Source: Vairimorpha ceranae | Taxonomy: Eukaryota; Microsporidia; Nosematidae | Assembly (NCBI RefSeq): GCF_000988165.1 | Contig: NW_020169335.1 | Span: 1 to 38,026, forward strand | DNA: 38,026 nucleotides | Reading direction: 5' to 3' | Shown here: piece by piece, positions 19,257-29,170 of the stretch | Position numbering within the stretch: position 1 is the stretch's first letter | How the letters are laid out: every line of letters starts with the position of its first letter | The notes under the pieces: generated by a model | Databases searched by the model: none | Seen by the model: the letters and a program-made list of their open reading frames with translations, nothing else | Told to the model about the DNA's origin: nothing | Position numbers and translations under genes: made by a program

Positions 19257-19874
19257 TTATTGTACGTGAATATTCTTTATCACTAGAAAACAATATTTAA
19301 AACATTTAATTATTTCTGTATAAACATCCCTTACTGTTATTGCTTCTCCTGTAATACATATATATCCATTAATTCCTACACAACACTTAAAATTATATTT
19401 TTTCCCTATTTTATACAAAAAATCGTCAACATATAGCATTTGACACATCCACACTTTAATTTTAAATACATACCCGTCAAGTTTACCGAATCCTTCGCCA
19501 ACACACGATAAAATGGGCTCTGCGCCTGATTCAATAATTCTACAAAGAAGCCAATCATCTTTTTTTATATCAGGCTTGTTACGTTTACTGGCATTAGTAA
19601 AACTAAGTACTGGTAGAATGCCTATATATGTATCTAAATCTAGTTTATAATAATCTGCACAGCTGTAGATAACTCTACCTATTACAATATCATCTATATA
19701 AGGGAAATATCTACTGGTTTTTGATATAACAAAAAGATGGTTTTGTACTCTACACAGTGTGCCATAAACATATGATTTAATTTTATTATCTTCTTTGTAC
19801 AATCCTAAAGAATAAGAGCATTTTTCTTTTAGTTCATCGCCAGGGGCTACTGTACGAATTTTCGTGAATCTCAT
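19257..19874 (-). CDS. RRP40: Exosome cap subunit Rrp40-like (EXOSC3)
   Basis: 205 residues from the ATG at 19874, just behind CCCC; a longer frame begins only with TTG. Features in order: N-terminal VAPGDEL, an S1-like domain with RYFPYIDDIVIGRV and YYKLDLDTYIGILPVLSFTNASKRNKPDIKKDDWLLCRI, and a KH-like C-terminus with a GINGYICI loop. The 'a-KRN-P-ik-gDwl-cRi' phrase after the S1 strand set and the NG-I motif are typical of Rrp40/Rrp4, and the ATKRNRP-like phrase favours Rrp40. It would sit on the RNA-entry face of the exosome, in nucleus and cytoplasm. Rrp4 is the alternative. Confidence 0.82.
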   Translation of the reverse strand: MRFTKIRTVAPGDELKEKCSYSLGLYKEDNKIKSYVYGTLCRVQNHLFVISKTSRYFPYIDDIVIGRVIYSCADYYKLDLDTYIGILPVLSFTNASKRNKPDIKKDDWLLCRIIESGAEPILSCVGEGFGKLDGYVFKIKVWMCQMLYVDDFLYKIGKKYNFKCCVGINGYICITGEAITVRDVYTEIIKCFKYCFLVIKNIHVQ

Positions 19875-20757
19875 TTTAAAAAATGGGGTGATACACAAAA
19901 TATATTGTAGTTTTGTACAAAAGGTACGTTTATTTGCGCTTTTTGATTGTAAAATAAATTTATTAGTACAAGATCCTTTTACAAATGTTTTCTAAACATT
20001 GACTCCTTAAGATACAAAATAAATTTAAAAAAAGTGCTTGATGGTAAGTAAAATGATGTATAAATTATTTTAGCAACTAAATGCTTTTGCAATTTTTTTC
20101 AAAAAATAAGGAAACTTTAAAAGGCGCGTAATGGAAACAAAATGGTGTATTAGGCTATTCTGGGAATTGAATATTTTTTACAAAATTTTTAAAGAATATA
20201 TTTACATTGTGATGATCGTGGCTATCAAATTATAACCAAGGAAAATTCTTATTGACTACTAAAAATATATTAAAATTATTTAATTAATGAAAAGGGGGTG
20301 GAAAAGCTAAACAAAATTTACAGCGACAATGAGAGTTTTTTTATGTATAAATAATAAAATTATTTTTGTAACAAAATTTAAAAATGATAGTTTTTTATAA
20401 AATCAAAAAAAACACAAAGATTTTTTTTGTAAAAATTGCGTAAAACGTCACGCATAGCTACGTTTATCGTAACTTAAACGTGTTTTATAAAAATATACTA
20501 CACCTCTCTAGTTCTTTTATTTTCTAGTGTAATAACTATTTATCATTTATTTATTTTTTTGACAAACTTTTTATAAATCTTAGTAGTGTTTACACATATA
20601 GCTCATCAAATTGTTAAAAAAGTTTAATATATTTATATAAAAGATAAGAGCATTTTTAATTTATTTTTGATTAATATGATAAAAATAATTAAAAAAAATG
20701 ATTTACAAACTATTTATTTGTATGTTTAAAAATTTATTAATTTAATAAATTTACCCT
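19875..20757. other. Intergenic; a hairpin and orphan C-run, no gene seen
   Basis: No supported ORF. At about 20436-20484 an interrupted inverted repeat is visible: TAAAAC ... GTTTTA outside and ACGTTTA-(8)-TAAACGT inside. A minus-strand C-run at ~20293-20298 has no ATG behind it. The last bases carry the start signal of the next gene. Confidence 0.45.
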
Positions 20758-21672
20758 ATGCTTCTATTAATAAATATTATTGCTTGTTCTTATAATAATT
20801 ACAATTATGAAAAGAAATTAACTACGACTAAGCAGGTCTCTAATAATTCAAGTTATTGTGTAGATCAAAGATTTAATGAACTAGAACAAAATAGTCATAA
20901 TTTTACAAATGTAAATAAATCGTCCGTTTTTTTAGGAGAACCAGATTGTACATTTTTTAATGATCTTTCCAAAACGTGTAATCAACAAAAACAGTGTACA
21001 ACCGAACCATTAAATACTAGTGGTGCACAGTCACTAAATTTTAATACAGCTGAAAGCCATTCCGATGACACATATTTAATTAACCAACATAAAAAACTCG
21101 TACAGTACAACGGCCTTCTAAGTTATTTAATTGCTAAATGGTTTAAACTTGATTCTAAGTTTAATTATAAAAACTATAGACTTCAAATGTTAAGAGGTAA
21201 TTTTTCCAAATCGTATGATGAATATGTATTACTTACAAATAAATGGGAATATTGTTGGAAACAAATAGCATTTGATTATGGAACTAGATTTAACACTTTA
21301 GTTAAAACTCTAAAGATGGCACAAAATATTACGGATATTATAACAGGATATATAAGGTTTTTACAATTATTATCTAAAAACTGTATGAGTTTAGCATCAA
21401 CTAATTTCAGGGAGGATATTTATTATAAAGAAAAAATTATTACACTCCTGTATAATAGAGAGAAAATTAAAATATTGCACGACAGATTTAACTTAAAAAA
21501 TATAATAGATACTATAAGTTATCTCTTAAATATAAAAGCAGTTAATTCTGGACAGAAAACTTTGGTTTTAGATATTTTACGATCAATTTGGTTAAGTATT
21601 TCTAAGGCGGAAGAAGTTTATAAAGAAATTATTGTTTTTAACTGTTTTCAAGTAAAGTTAAATCAAAAATAA
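20758..21672 (+). CDS. Secreted protein of unknown function
   Basis: 304 residues. A short hydrophobic N-terminus (MLLLINIIACS) looks like a signal peptide. Residues ~15-100 are polar, rich in Ser, Asn and Thr and contain several cysteines (C34, C64, C73, C80) and potential N-glycosylation sequons. The remainder (about 110-300) is helical and richer in aromatic residues (KWFKLD, NKWEYCWKQ). ACCC precedes the ATG. The layout fits a lineage-specific secreted or spore-wall-associated protein, but no family is recognised. Confidence 0.75.
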   Translation: MLLLINIIACSYNNYNYEKKLTTTKQVSNNSSYCVDQRFNELEQNSHNFTNVNKSSVFLGEPDCTFFNDLSKTCNQQKQCTTEPLNTSGAQSLNFNTAESHSDDTYLINQHKKLVQYNGLLSYLIAKWFKLDSKFNYKNYRLQMLRGNFSKSYDEYVLLTNKWEYCWKQIAFDYGTRFNTLVKTLKMAQNITDIITGYIRFLQLLSKNCMSLASTNFREDIYYKEKIITLLYNREKIKILHDRFNLKNIIDTISYLLNIKAVNSGQKTLVLDILRSIWLSISKAEEVYKEIIVFNCFQVKLNQK

Positions 21673-21706
21673 ATAATTATTAATTTAACAAAAAAATAAA
21701 AGTTTT

Positions 21707-23053
21707 TTAAAAATTTAATAATCTCTCAATTTCTTCTTTCATGTACATATCACTACACTCCATATTTTTTATAATCTCCTTTATTTCATCATCGAGATCT
21801 TCTTTACTTAAAATACTTAGTACTTTAATTCTCACATTTATTACTTTGTCATTAAGTAAATTTTTAATAAATTTAGTACCATGTTTTTTATCAAATTCTT
21901 TAAAAGCCTCCACTAATGTAATCCTTACTAAATAAGACGACTGTAATAAACACTCTAACCTTTCTTGGAGTTCTATACTCCATTCCGCTTTATTTATTAA
22001 ATCTTTTAATACACCTCCTGCCCTATTTCTTACTTCATAGACAGGATCTGTTAAATATTTGAATAGAATATCTAATAAACATCTTTGAACCAACACATCG
22101 TTGAAATTTAGAATATGGGATATTGTTTCTAATATTTCTATTTTAACTCTCCATGTATTGTTTTTTGGTAGACTATTAATTATTGGTAGACTTATCCTCT
22201 CATAAATATCTTCACGATGAATACAAAGAAGCTCTTTCCTCACTATCCATGACGGGTCATTTACTATATTATCTAGTAAATCATCATACATATTTCCTAT
22301 TTTCCTAACCATTAAACTTCTAACATTCTCACTGGTGTCAGTTAAAAAAATTTCAGCATATTTTTTAAAATCAGTAAGACAATCTATTTCTTTGACAAGA
22401 GCTATTCTAACAGATTCTTCTGGATCTTTACATAAAGTATTATATAAATAGTATCTATCTTCTAAACTGAAGTAAGATACTTTTTTTACCAGACTAAGTC
22501 TTTTTCTCCATGACTTAGACAGGCTTATCTCTGACATAAGAAATGTCTTCTGTTTAATAAAAATTAAAACATCAGGAACAAGACACTGAATATAATCATA
22601 TTGATGATTATTTAACGCTAAGGCAATATCCAATAACTCATTATCAGAAAATGGGAGGGCTTCATAGAACTGTAGTGATAAACAGGCCTCTTTTACAACT
22701 ACACCTATGTTATCATTAAAAGCTTTTTTAAGATACATTTTTGTATCGGGGATTTCAATAATTATTTGTGGTACTGCGCATCGCTGATTATAAAACTTAC
22801 TTGATTGTAATTCATTTATAGTATCTTGTACAAGATGTGGGTGATGAATCAATATATTCTGTATAACTTCTATTGTACTGCTTCTGTTTTCTATTAACAA
22901 AAGTGTACAAATAGGAAGTATTTCTGGGGATATAGGTGCATTTGACTTTAGATATGAAATAAGTTTATAAGTGATTTCTTTTTCTTTACCTATTATTGAC
23001 TGTAATTTAAGAATATCAGGTACTTGAAAGTTTGTAAAATCAATATTTTCCAT
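21707..23053 (-). CDS. TPD3: PP2A scaffold subunit A (PR65/Tpd3)-like HEAT-repeat protein
   Basis: 448 residues of HEAT repeats. Around residues 300-352 the repeat NNTWRVKIEILETI ... CLLDILFKYLTDPVYEVRNRAGGVLKDL is the PR65 hallmark (nWR-R-ai-e-l-p-la ... l-d-vy-iR-aa---lk-l). Other repeats show the usual D-P-s-x-x-V-R pattern (DPEESVRIALV, DTSENVRSLMV, DPSWIVRKEL, DKVINVRIKVL). PR65 has 15 repeats and about 590 residues, so some repeats are lost. The scaffold joins PP2A catalytic and B subunits in cytoplasm and nucleus. CCCC abuts the ATG. PP4R1-like proteins are an alternative. Confidence 0.75.
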   Translation of the reverse strand: MENIDFTNFQVPDILKLQSIIGKEKEITYKLISYLKSNAPISPEILPICTLLLIENRSSTIEVIQNILIHHPHLVQDTINELQSSKFYNQRCAVPQIIIEIPDTKMYLKKAFNDNIGVVVKEACLSLQFYEALPFSDNELLDIALALNNHQYDYIQCLVPDVLIFIKQKTFLMSEISLSKSWRKRLSLVKKVSYFSLEDRYYLYNTLCKDPEESVRIALVKEIDCLTDFKKYAEIFLTDTSENVRSLMVRKIGNMYDDLLDNIVNDPSWIVRKELLCIHREDIYERISLPIINSLPKNNTWRVKIEILETISHILNFNDVLVQRCLLDILFKYLTDPVYEVRNRAGGVLKDLINKAEWSIELQERLECLLQSSYLVRITLVEAFKEFDKKHGTKFIKNLLNDKVINVRIKVLSILSKEDLDDEIKEIIKNMECSDMYMKEEIERLLNF

Positions 23054-23383
23054 GGGGTATTAAACTAATAGGAAAAAAATATTTAAAAATATTTAAATGT
23101 AACACAAAAGCATGATAGGTCACTTAACATTCTAAAAATGTTGATAAATATTTTACCTTTTTGAACATAAGTAAAAACAATAGAATGTAAGTTTTTAGAT
23201 AAAACAATTTTCTAAAATACAATAAACTATCAATTCTAAAAAACAGATTACTATTTCTGTTTACTGCAAATTTTGAAAGTCAAGTATTACGTCTGGTTGT
23301 ATAATGCATATAATCATATTACTAATAACATAGTATATATACTTTTAAACAAATTATTCTATATTTTTTATATATCCCTACAT
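23054..23383. other. Shared 5' region of divergent PP2A-A and CIA1 genes
   Basis: AT-rich, no supported ORF. C-runs mark both ends (GGGG at 23054-23057 for the minus gene, CCC at 23376-23378 for the plus gene). Confidence 0.5.
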
Positions 23384-24241
23384 ATGCAATTTACCACGAC
23401 TAAATATTTTACTGATCAGAAAATATTCACCATTCATATTAATAAGAATGTGTATATAGGAGGAACATCTACATGTCTGCTAGATGTAACAGTTAATAAA
23501 ATTTTATATAAACATAATAAATCTGTAACACATATATCTAGTAGTAGAAAATATTTAACAAGTAGTAGTTATGATTGTACTGCCTCTATATTTCTTCTAA
23601 ACGCCAAAGAACTAGAGGATGTCATAGAAGGCCCAGATACAGAGATAAAATGTATTAGTATTGATCCTCTAAATAAATGGATAGCTTTAGCTACAAGAGG
23701 TAAATCTGTTTGGGTGTGTCGAATTGGTGAAAATATAGAAATAAATAATATACTAGAAGATCACACTGAAGATGTAAAAGGATGTCTTTTCCATGAAGAT
23801 ATGCTTTTTTCATTCGGATATGATAATTCTATTAAATGTTACAAATATTTTAAAATGGATGAAAGTTGGGAGATGGTCCAAAGTATTAGTGAGAATGATA
23901 CTGTTTGGAATCTGGCATTTATTGATGAAAAAATGTTTTCTTGTAATGGACAAGGGGAAGTATCTCTATACATTCTTGATAAAGGATGGACAATTGTCAG
24001 AAAAAAGAAATTGAGTAATTTACCTATATTTGCTTTATGCGCATATAAAAATATGATTATTTGTGGAATAGGTTTTGGAAATTTAATTTTTATGAATACA
24101 GATCTAGAGGTGGTTTATGTTATTAATAAACTACATGACAATTTCATAAACTGTATCTATTGGTCTGAAGAAGATGATATGATAGGCACTTGCAGTGATG
24201 ATATGACATATTGTCTAATAAGTGAAAAAAAATATTTATAA
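23384..24241 (+). CDS. CIA1: Cytosolic Fe-S cluster assembly WD40 protein Cia1-like
   Basis: 285 residues from the ATG at 23384, placed by the CCC six bases upstream; the frame extends further only from a TTG. A seven-blade WD40 propeller is plausible. The diagnostic piece is HTEDVKGCLFHEDMLFSFGYDNSIKCYKYFKMDESWEMVQSISENDTVWNLAF (about residues 125-177), which follows Cia1/CIAO1 (HtqDVK-v-wHp--lLaSasYDdtIk-w------W-----l--h-sTVWs-aF). Cia1 is the docking subunit of the CIA targeting complex that inserts Fe-S clusters into cytosolic and nuclear proteins, supplied in microsporidia by mitosomes. Confidence 0.78.
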   Translation: MQFTTTKYFTDQKIFTIHINKNVYIGGTSTCLLDVTVNKILYKHNKSVTHISSSRKYLTSSSYDCTASIFLLNAKELEDVIEGPDTEIKCISIDPLNKWIALATRGKSVWVCRIGENIEINNILEDHTEDVKGCLFHEDMLFSFGYDNSIKCYKYFKMDESWEMVQSISENDTVWNLAFIDEKMFSCNGQGEVSLYILDKGWTIVRKKKLSNLPIFALCAYKNMIICGIGFGNLIFMNTDLEVVYVINKLHDNFINCIYWSEEDDMIGTCSDDMTYCLISEKKYL

Positions 24242-24376
24242 TTTTATGCAGATAATTATTTTATTTATTATTGGTTGTTTGTTTGTTTAACAACAAACTA
24301 CACACAATAAGACAAATTTATAAATCTTTTTACTTTTCCTAATTTTTTTATAAATATAAAATTTTTTTTACCCCCA

Positions 24377-25000
24377 ATGAGAAAAACAAATAGCTTAGCA
24401 ATAAGTAATTTGGGCGATTCAATATCTGTTTTACAGATTGCTAACGCATTCTCAAAATATGAACATAAAATGTAAGTGAAGAAAATTAATTCCTTGGTTC
24501 GTGAATCTGAACCTGTGATGATAAAAATGTCAGATACTAACCTCAGTTCTAATATAAACATTAAAGATGTTAAAAGGAGAGATGGTACTAATAAGATTGT
24601 TGGTACTATTGAGTTTAAGGATACTGATTGTGTAGAGGAAGCTTGTGGTGAAGGAAAAGTGAATATTGAAGGACAGTCTTACAATCTTTATTTTGCTAAA
24701 AGTCAGTCTAACAAGGAAAAAGTAATAATTAGTGATAAGAAAGTTTATATTAAAGGACTACCAAAAGACATAGAAGAGTCAGAACTGGCTGATATGCTTG
24801 GTAAATGCAAGATTTCTACTACATCAAGCGGGTCTCATATTGTATTTGCAGAGTTTGATACACCTGAGGAGCAGAAAACTGCTTTGGATAAACTTGAGAA
24901 AATGGAGTTTAATGGACGAAGGGTAAAAGCTCGAAAGGCATTAGAGAAGGTTTATACTCTAAAGCCTAAAGGTAGAAAAGATAAATCTGGTACCTATTAA
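24377..25000 (+). CDS. Two-RRM RNA-binding protein, gene split by a 75-nt intron
   Basis: Exon 1 is 24377-24471 and exon 2 is 24547-25000, giving 182 residues. The ATG follows five Cs directly (24371-24375). Without splicing the frame stops at TAA 24473-24475; removing the intron joins AT to T and makes an uninterrupted RRM: RNP2-like SLAISNL early, then INIKDVKRRD, and the RNP1-like strand KIVGTIEF. A second RRM follows (VYIKGLPKD, HIVFAEFD, FNGRRVKA) and a basic tail (LKPKGRKDK). Two-RRM proteins of this size act in splicing, mRNA or rRNA processing; I cannot tell which. An annotation without the intron would begin at a non-ATG codon and lose the first half of RRM1. Confidence 0.85.
24472..24546 (+). 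other. Spliceosomal intron, 75 nt
   Basis: Donor GTAAGT at 24472-24477, perfect branch site TACTAAC at 24535-24541, acceptor CAG at 24544-24546 only a few bases later, as is typical of microsporidian introns. Its length is a multiple of three, but it contains in-frame TAA 24473-24475, so retention would end translation after 32 codons. Confidence 0.9.
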
Positions 25001-25483
25001 ATTAGTGATTTTATATTTTTTTAAATTTTATTTATAAGTTATTTTTTATTTATGGACTTTTATATAATTGAAATCTTTCGTAAATTTTAATAATTAATTA
25101 ATTTGAATTATTTGTTTAAATAATGTTTTTAAAGTTTTCATCTTGGGTTGCTTTTTTAATATAACTAATGATATAAATAATTAATAAAATATTTTTTTCA
25201 AGTTAACATATTATTATGTATAGATTGTTTTATATTTCAATATAAGTTAAAGTAAAAAAAACTATTTAATGGTGTATGCTTAAATATTGCTTTCAAACTT
25301 GTTTAATTTTTCAAAATTAATTAATTTCGCTAGAAAAATTATTTTTTCAAAAATAAAATAAATTAAATATTAACAATTTGTTGAAATATCACAAACGTTT
25401 AACAATATATTAATTTTCATAATCAGGTTTTGTTTACAAAAATAATTTTTTAATATAAATAAAAAAATTTAAATTACACCCCT
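25001..25483. other. AT-rich intergenic region, nothing recognised
   Basis: No ORF, hairpin or repeat array of note; ends with the CCCC start signal of the serpin. Confidence 0.5.
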
Positions 25484-26629
25484 ATGAATGAAAACATAAA
25501 TGTTTTGTCAAACTGTGGTTCAAGGATTTTTGAATTATTAAGCAATGAGAAAAAGGATGAAAGCTTTGTGAGTGCCCCATATGCTATCACTATAATTCTT
25601 AGCATGTTAGCCAATGGATTAAAAAATAATAGTAGAAAACAGATTGAGACTTTTTTACAGTGCGAATCCTCTCTAACTAAATTTAATGATACGGTTAAAA
25701 ATATTATTACAGTATTACAAGAGTCAAAAGATGAGAATAAGCCTAAAGAAAAAGAATTTGTTGTTAAAAATTTTGTTTTCTATAGAGATAATATCAGGTT
25801 GCAAAAGAAATTTGAAGAGACAATGATTAATAACTATTTCTCTACTATTGATAGTTTTGCTTTTTCTAATTTAAATGCTTCAGTATACAAGATAAATGAT
25901 TGTATTAGGAAATCCACTTTTGATATGGTACCAAGTTATTTGGATAGTATACCACCGGATACTACTGCAATGATAATAAATACAGTATATTTTAAAAGCT
26001 TCTGGGCAGCACCATTTACCGACCCGGCGCTATTTGAAGATTTTATTAATAATGACGAAGTTAGTTCAGTGAACATGATGACGCAAAACAATACGTTCCC
26101 GATCGTTAATAATGAACTATATCAAGCCGTACAAATGGCTTATGAAAATTCTGATTTTTCTTTAGTAGCAATTGTGCCTCAAAAAGATAAATCACTGAGT
26201 GAAATTAATAAGAAAATAAATGAACAAGGAATAGCAAAAATAATTAATGACATGGAAAATCGTTATATAAATTTGAAATTTCCTAAATTTAGGACTAAAT
26301 CCAATTTCGATCTCAATGATAATCTAAGAAAACTAGGACTTAATGAAGTATTTGACAATCCTGATTTCTCAAATATGTTTACTGTAACGAATAAAGACTA
26401 TCCTTTGATTAAACAACTCGCAATTATTGACATTAATGAAAATGGTACTGTAGCTACAGCAGTAACATCTGCTTTTATATGTTTTCGATCACTACCAATA
26501 CCACCTGAAGTTGAGATCCACTTTAATAGACCTTTTCTATATTTTCTAGTAAAAAAAATTGAAATTAGCGATAAAGTATCCTCTTACATGACAATATTTA
26601 TGGGACAGTTTACTGGAGAAAAACAATAA
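25484..26629 (+). CDS. Serpin, predicted inhibitory with P1 Arg
   Basis: 381 residues, a full serpin fold length. Family features: N-terminal helix with SAPYAITIILSMLANG, the NTVYFKSFW strand, KFPKFRTKSNFDL, and the reactive loop DINENGTVATAVTSAF followed by C-terminal FNRPFLYFL. Counting from Gly at P15, the hinge has small residues at P14-P8 (TVATAVT), so loop insertion is likely. The predicted P1-P1' is Arg335-Ser336, pointing to trypsin-like target proteases. There is no evident N-terminal signal peptide, so it may act inside the host cell after unconventional release, or inside the parasite. Serpins are rare in microsporidia and best known from Nosema, which supports the organism guess. 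CCCC precedes the ATG. Confidence 0.93.
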   Translation: MNENINVLSNCGSRIFELLSNEKKDESFVSAPYAITIILSMLANGLKNNSRKQIETFLQCESSLTKFNDTVKNIITVLQESKDENKPKEKEFVVKNFVFYRDNIRLQKKFEETMINNYFSTIDSFAFSNLNASVYKINDCIRKSTFDMVPSYLDSIPPDTTAMIINTVYFKSFWAAPFTDPALFEDFINNDEVSSVNMMTQNNTFPIVNNELYQAVQMAYENSDFSLVAIVPQKDKSLSEINKKINEQGIAKIINDMENRYINLKFPKFRTKSNFDLNDNLRKLGLNEVFDNPDFSNMFTVTNKDYPLIKQLAIIDINENGTVATAVTSAFICFRSLPIPPEVEIHFNRPFLYFLVKKIEISDKVSSYMTIFMGQFTGEKQ

Positions 26630-27496
26630 AAGGTTTTTTATGATTTATAAGTTAAAGGCTAGTTATTTATATTTCTAGCACATGTATATACATCTTTTTA
26701 TAATTCTCTTTTTGTTTTACCTTATCTATAATTTATTATAAGTTTTTAAATTTAAAGTAAACTTTTATGGAAAATTAAAATAATTTATAGATGTATTTTA
26801 AACTATAAAGAATATCAAAAGTTAGTACAAACAAATTATTAAAGTAGTTCTTTTGTTAAATAAAAACTTTATATGTCATAAAGGGCTAAGTATATTTTTA
26901 TTAAAGTCAAAATAATGAAAAATAAAGCCCCCAGAAATTTTTAAAACTTTTTCTTAATTTATTTTTAAAAATTCTGCATTAATTAAAAGCAGAAAGAAAT
27001 TAATTTTACAAAAAAATATTTTGTGTAAATAATGTTTTCTCTTGATTATGCCGTATTTTTTTGTATTTAATTAATTAAAAACACATTATTAAAATTACAA
27101 AAAACACCGCTTACTGATAAAACAACAACTAATAATTTTATCTATTTGTAATAATATATTTAGATAAAGTTTCAATTGCAAATAGTGTTACAAAATATTT
27201 TATTCTTAACTGATACCCCTTTATCAATGAAAATCTGCAATCAGAATTTTTAAATAATTAAATTAAAAAAATGTTTAATTTTTTATTTTTTAAGTATTAC
27301 AATAAAAAATGCTAATTGATTTGTATAAATTATTTAAGTAAGTATAGATTTTCTCTAAAAATTTCCTTTTTTAGCAAAAATTAAATAAAAAGCACAACGT
27401 TTACTTTAAAATTTACAACGTTTTATAAATCATTACATTTTTGTTAATTTATCCATAATAATTTGTGGTTTAAAACTTTATTAAATTTAATACCCC
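26630..27496. other. Intergenic with an orphan start signal
   Basis: No supported ORF over 860 bases. At 27212-27230 the sequence TACCCCTTTATCAATG looks like a normal start signal but opens only eight codons, possibly the remains of a lost gene. A C-run at ~26928 has no ATG. Confidence 0.45.
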
Positions 27497-27982
27497 ATGT
27501 TGCAAGTAATAGTTGACAGAATTTTACTTGAATTAAGCTTTTTATTTAAAATGAAGTATATGTTAGTGCAGAATAATCGGGAAGACAAAATACAATTGAA
27601 AAATAAAGAAATCTATTATCTATTTAGTGAGGGTCTATATGTTGTAAAATATCATATAAATAAAATTTGGGAGCAGGTTATTTTAGCAAGCGATATAGTA
27701 ACAAACTTATCTGAAGAGGATATTATTACGGCGCTGTATGTACATTTATCTTTAATAGATGGCAGTATGACACGGGAAGAAGCATACGATAAACTAGTTT
27801 ATTTATTTAATAAAATTTTGGAAATATTTAACAACTGGTTAAGATTATTTAGATCTAGAAATAACGAAAATAGGTTGACGAGCGTGTCACCTGTAGATGA
27901 TAAAAAGTTGTTATTGAATTCGATCTCTAAAAATTCGATGCTTATTGAAAATATGAAAAAACAACTAAAATTGGCTTATTAA
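27497..27982 (+). CDS. Helical protein of unknown function
   Basis: 161 residues, starting right at TACCCC-ATG. It looks all-helical, beginning with a hydrophobic helix (MLQVIVDRILLELSFLFKM) that could be a weak signal anchor. A central segment LSEEDIITALYVHLSLIDGSMTREEAYDKLVYLFNKILEIFNNW has the look of a packed helical bundle. No recognised motif. It stands alone between two gene-free stretches. Confidence 0.65.
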   Translation: MLQVIVDRILLELSFLFKMKYMLVQNNREDKIQLKNKEIYYLFSEGLYVVKYHINKIWEQVILASDIVTNLSEEDIITALYVHLSLIDGSMTREEAYDKLVYLFNKILEIFNNWLRLFRSRNNENRLTSVSPVDDKKLLLNSISKNSMLIENMKKQLKLAY

Positions 27983-28454
27983 AGCAGTAAATATTTTTGT
28001 GAAAGTATTTTTTTATGAATAGGCACTACAAATGCGTAACTTTCACTTATTTTTTTTTATTAAATACATTGTTCTTAAGAAGAGCTTAAATGGCTCTTTA
28101 AGAGATCTACATTTTATTAAAAAAAATTTAATACTTTTAATTTTCTAATGGCACCTTTCTTTTTGTTAAAGTTTCATCACTTAAAGTACACTATAAAGTA
28201 CAGCTTTTTAATAAAAGTCGATAATTTAATACATGACAGTACTTGCATTCTTCTACTTTTTTTATCGCAAATAAAGCTTAAAAATTATTACTTCAATTTA
28301 AAATACGTTTCAAAGTCAGTAACAAACAGCGTTTAGCTCTAAAATCTTATCTTAAGTATTTAAAACTGTTATAGAACAATAGCATAGATTTTTAGAAGTA
28401 AAACATTTAAAAGTCCACTAAATATAAAACAGTAAATACTAACTTAAAATTTTA
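27983..28454. other. Intergenic, no gene supported
   Basis: A 62-codon ATG frame at 28148-28336 exists but lacks a C-run and has low-complexity composition; I do not call it. Confidence 0.45.
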
Positions 28455-29099
28455 TTATTCTTTAGCGTCTAATACCACGATTTTATCGGGTAATAAAGTA
28501 CTTGGTCCTAAAATACCTTCTGGATCATGAGGTAACATAATTGATACTTGTATTCCTATTACTCCCTGCTTGGTATTAACAGTTGTAATATGCTTCTTAA
28601 CATAATCTCTAGAAGGCTGTCCACTCTTTATTACTACTCCTTCTAAAAATTTCTTGGTACAAGCTCTTAAACCTTTAAGCTTCCCTGAAATAGTTACTAA
28701 ACATCCTGTAGCACCTGCAAATTTAGTATTCTTCAATACCAAGTTGGCCGCTCTTTTATGAGGAATATTAGCAAGCATTTTTTCTCTAATAAGATTGGCT
28801 TGGTAAACAGGACATAATCCTTTTTCTACTACTTTATCGATAATTACTACTACATTAGAGTCTGGTAAACTTAGTCTACTGGCTACTAGATGTTGAATCT
28901 GAACAATCTTCCACTTTTTGTCTCCTATTAATTCTTGCGGTTTAACTACCTTCAATATGACCTTAACTGGACTTTCTTCAAGTCTTAATTCTAATGAACT
29001 AAATCCTTCGTTAATAAGACACTTCTCGAACAGCTCTTTAAGTTCTGCAAAAATCATTCCATCAGCTATAAACTTTTTTAGAATATTATCGTTGCCCAT
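28455..29099 (-). CDS. RPS3: Small-subunit ribosomal protein uS3 (RPS3)
   Basis: 214 residues from the ATG at 29099, directly behind a run of six Cs; the upstream extension starts only with TTG. N-terminal [21 protein letters not shown] matches the eukaryotic uS3 start. A KH domain follows ([18 protein letters not shown]), then the C-terminal domain with [33 protein letters not shown] and SGQPSRDYV. The C-terminal block ends [24 protein letters not shown], as in eukaryotic S3. It forms part of the 40S mRNA entry channel. It shares a 71-bp divergent promoter with GLE1. Confidence 0.96.
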   Translation of the reverse strand: MGNDNILKKFIADGMIFAELKELFEKCLINEGFSSLELRLEESPVKVILKVVKPQELIGDKKWKIVQIQHLVASRLSLPDSNVVVIIDKVVEKGLCPVYQANLIREKMLANIPHKRAANLVLKNTKFAGATGCLVTISGKLKGLRACTKKFLEGVVIKSGQPSRDYVKKHITTVNTKQGVIGIQVSIMLPHDPEGILGPSTLLPDKIVVLDAKE

Positions 29100-29170
29100 T
29101 GGGGGGTAAAATTTGAAAAAATATTTGCAAGATTTACCCGTCAAAAAAACAAAAGGCCCTTTGTACTTAT
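29100..29170. promoter_or_regulatory. 71-bp divergent promoter of RPS3 and GLE1
   Basis: C-runs lie next to both start codons: six Gs at 29101-29106 for RPS3 and CCC at 29157-29159 for GLE1. Confidence 0.7.

Noticed and set aside
17098..20757. tRNA or other structured RNA genes in the gene-poor centre
   Set aside because: I looked for B-box-like GTTCRANNC and cloverleaf pairing on both strands and found none convincing; the hairpins seen are short.
24298..24561. 87-codon minus-strand frame
   Set aside because: It is antisense to exon 1 and the intron of the RRM gene, which have splice signals and a domain match.
28148..28336. 62-codon ATG frame
   Set aside because: No C-run, no recognisable fold, low-complexity hydrophobic and basic composition typical of AT-rich chance frames.
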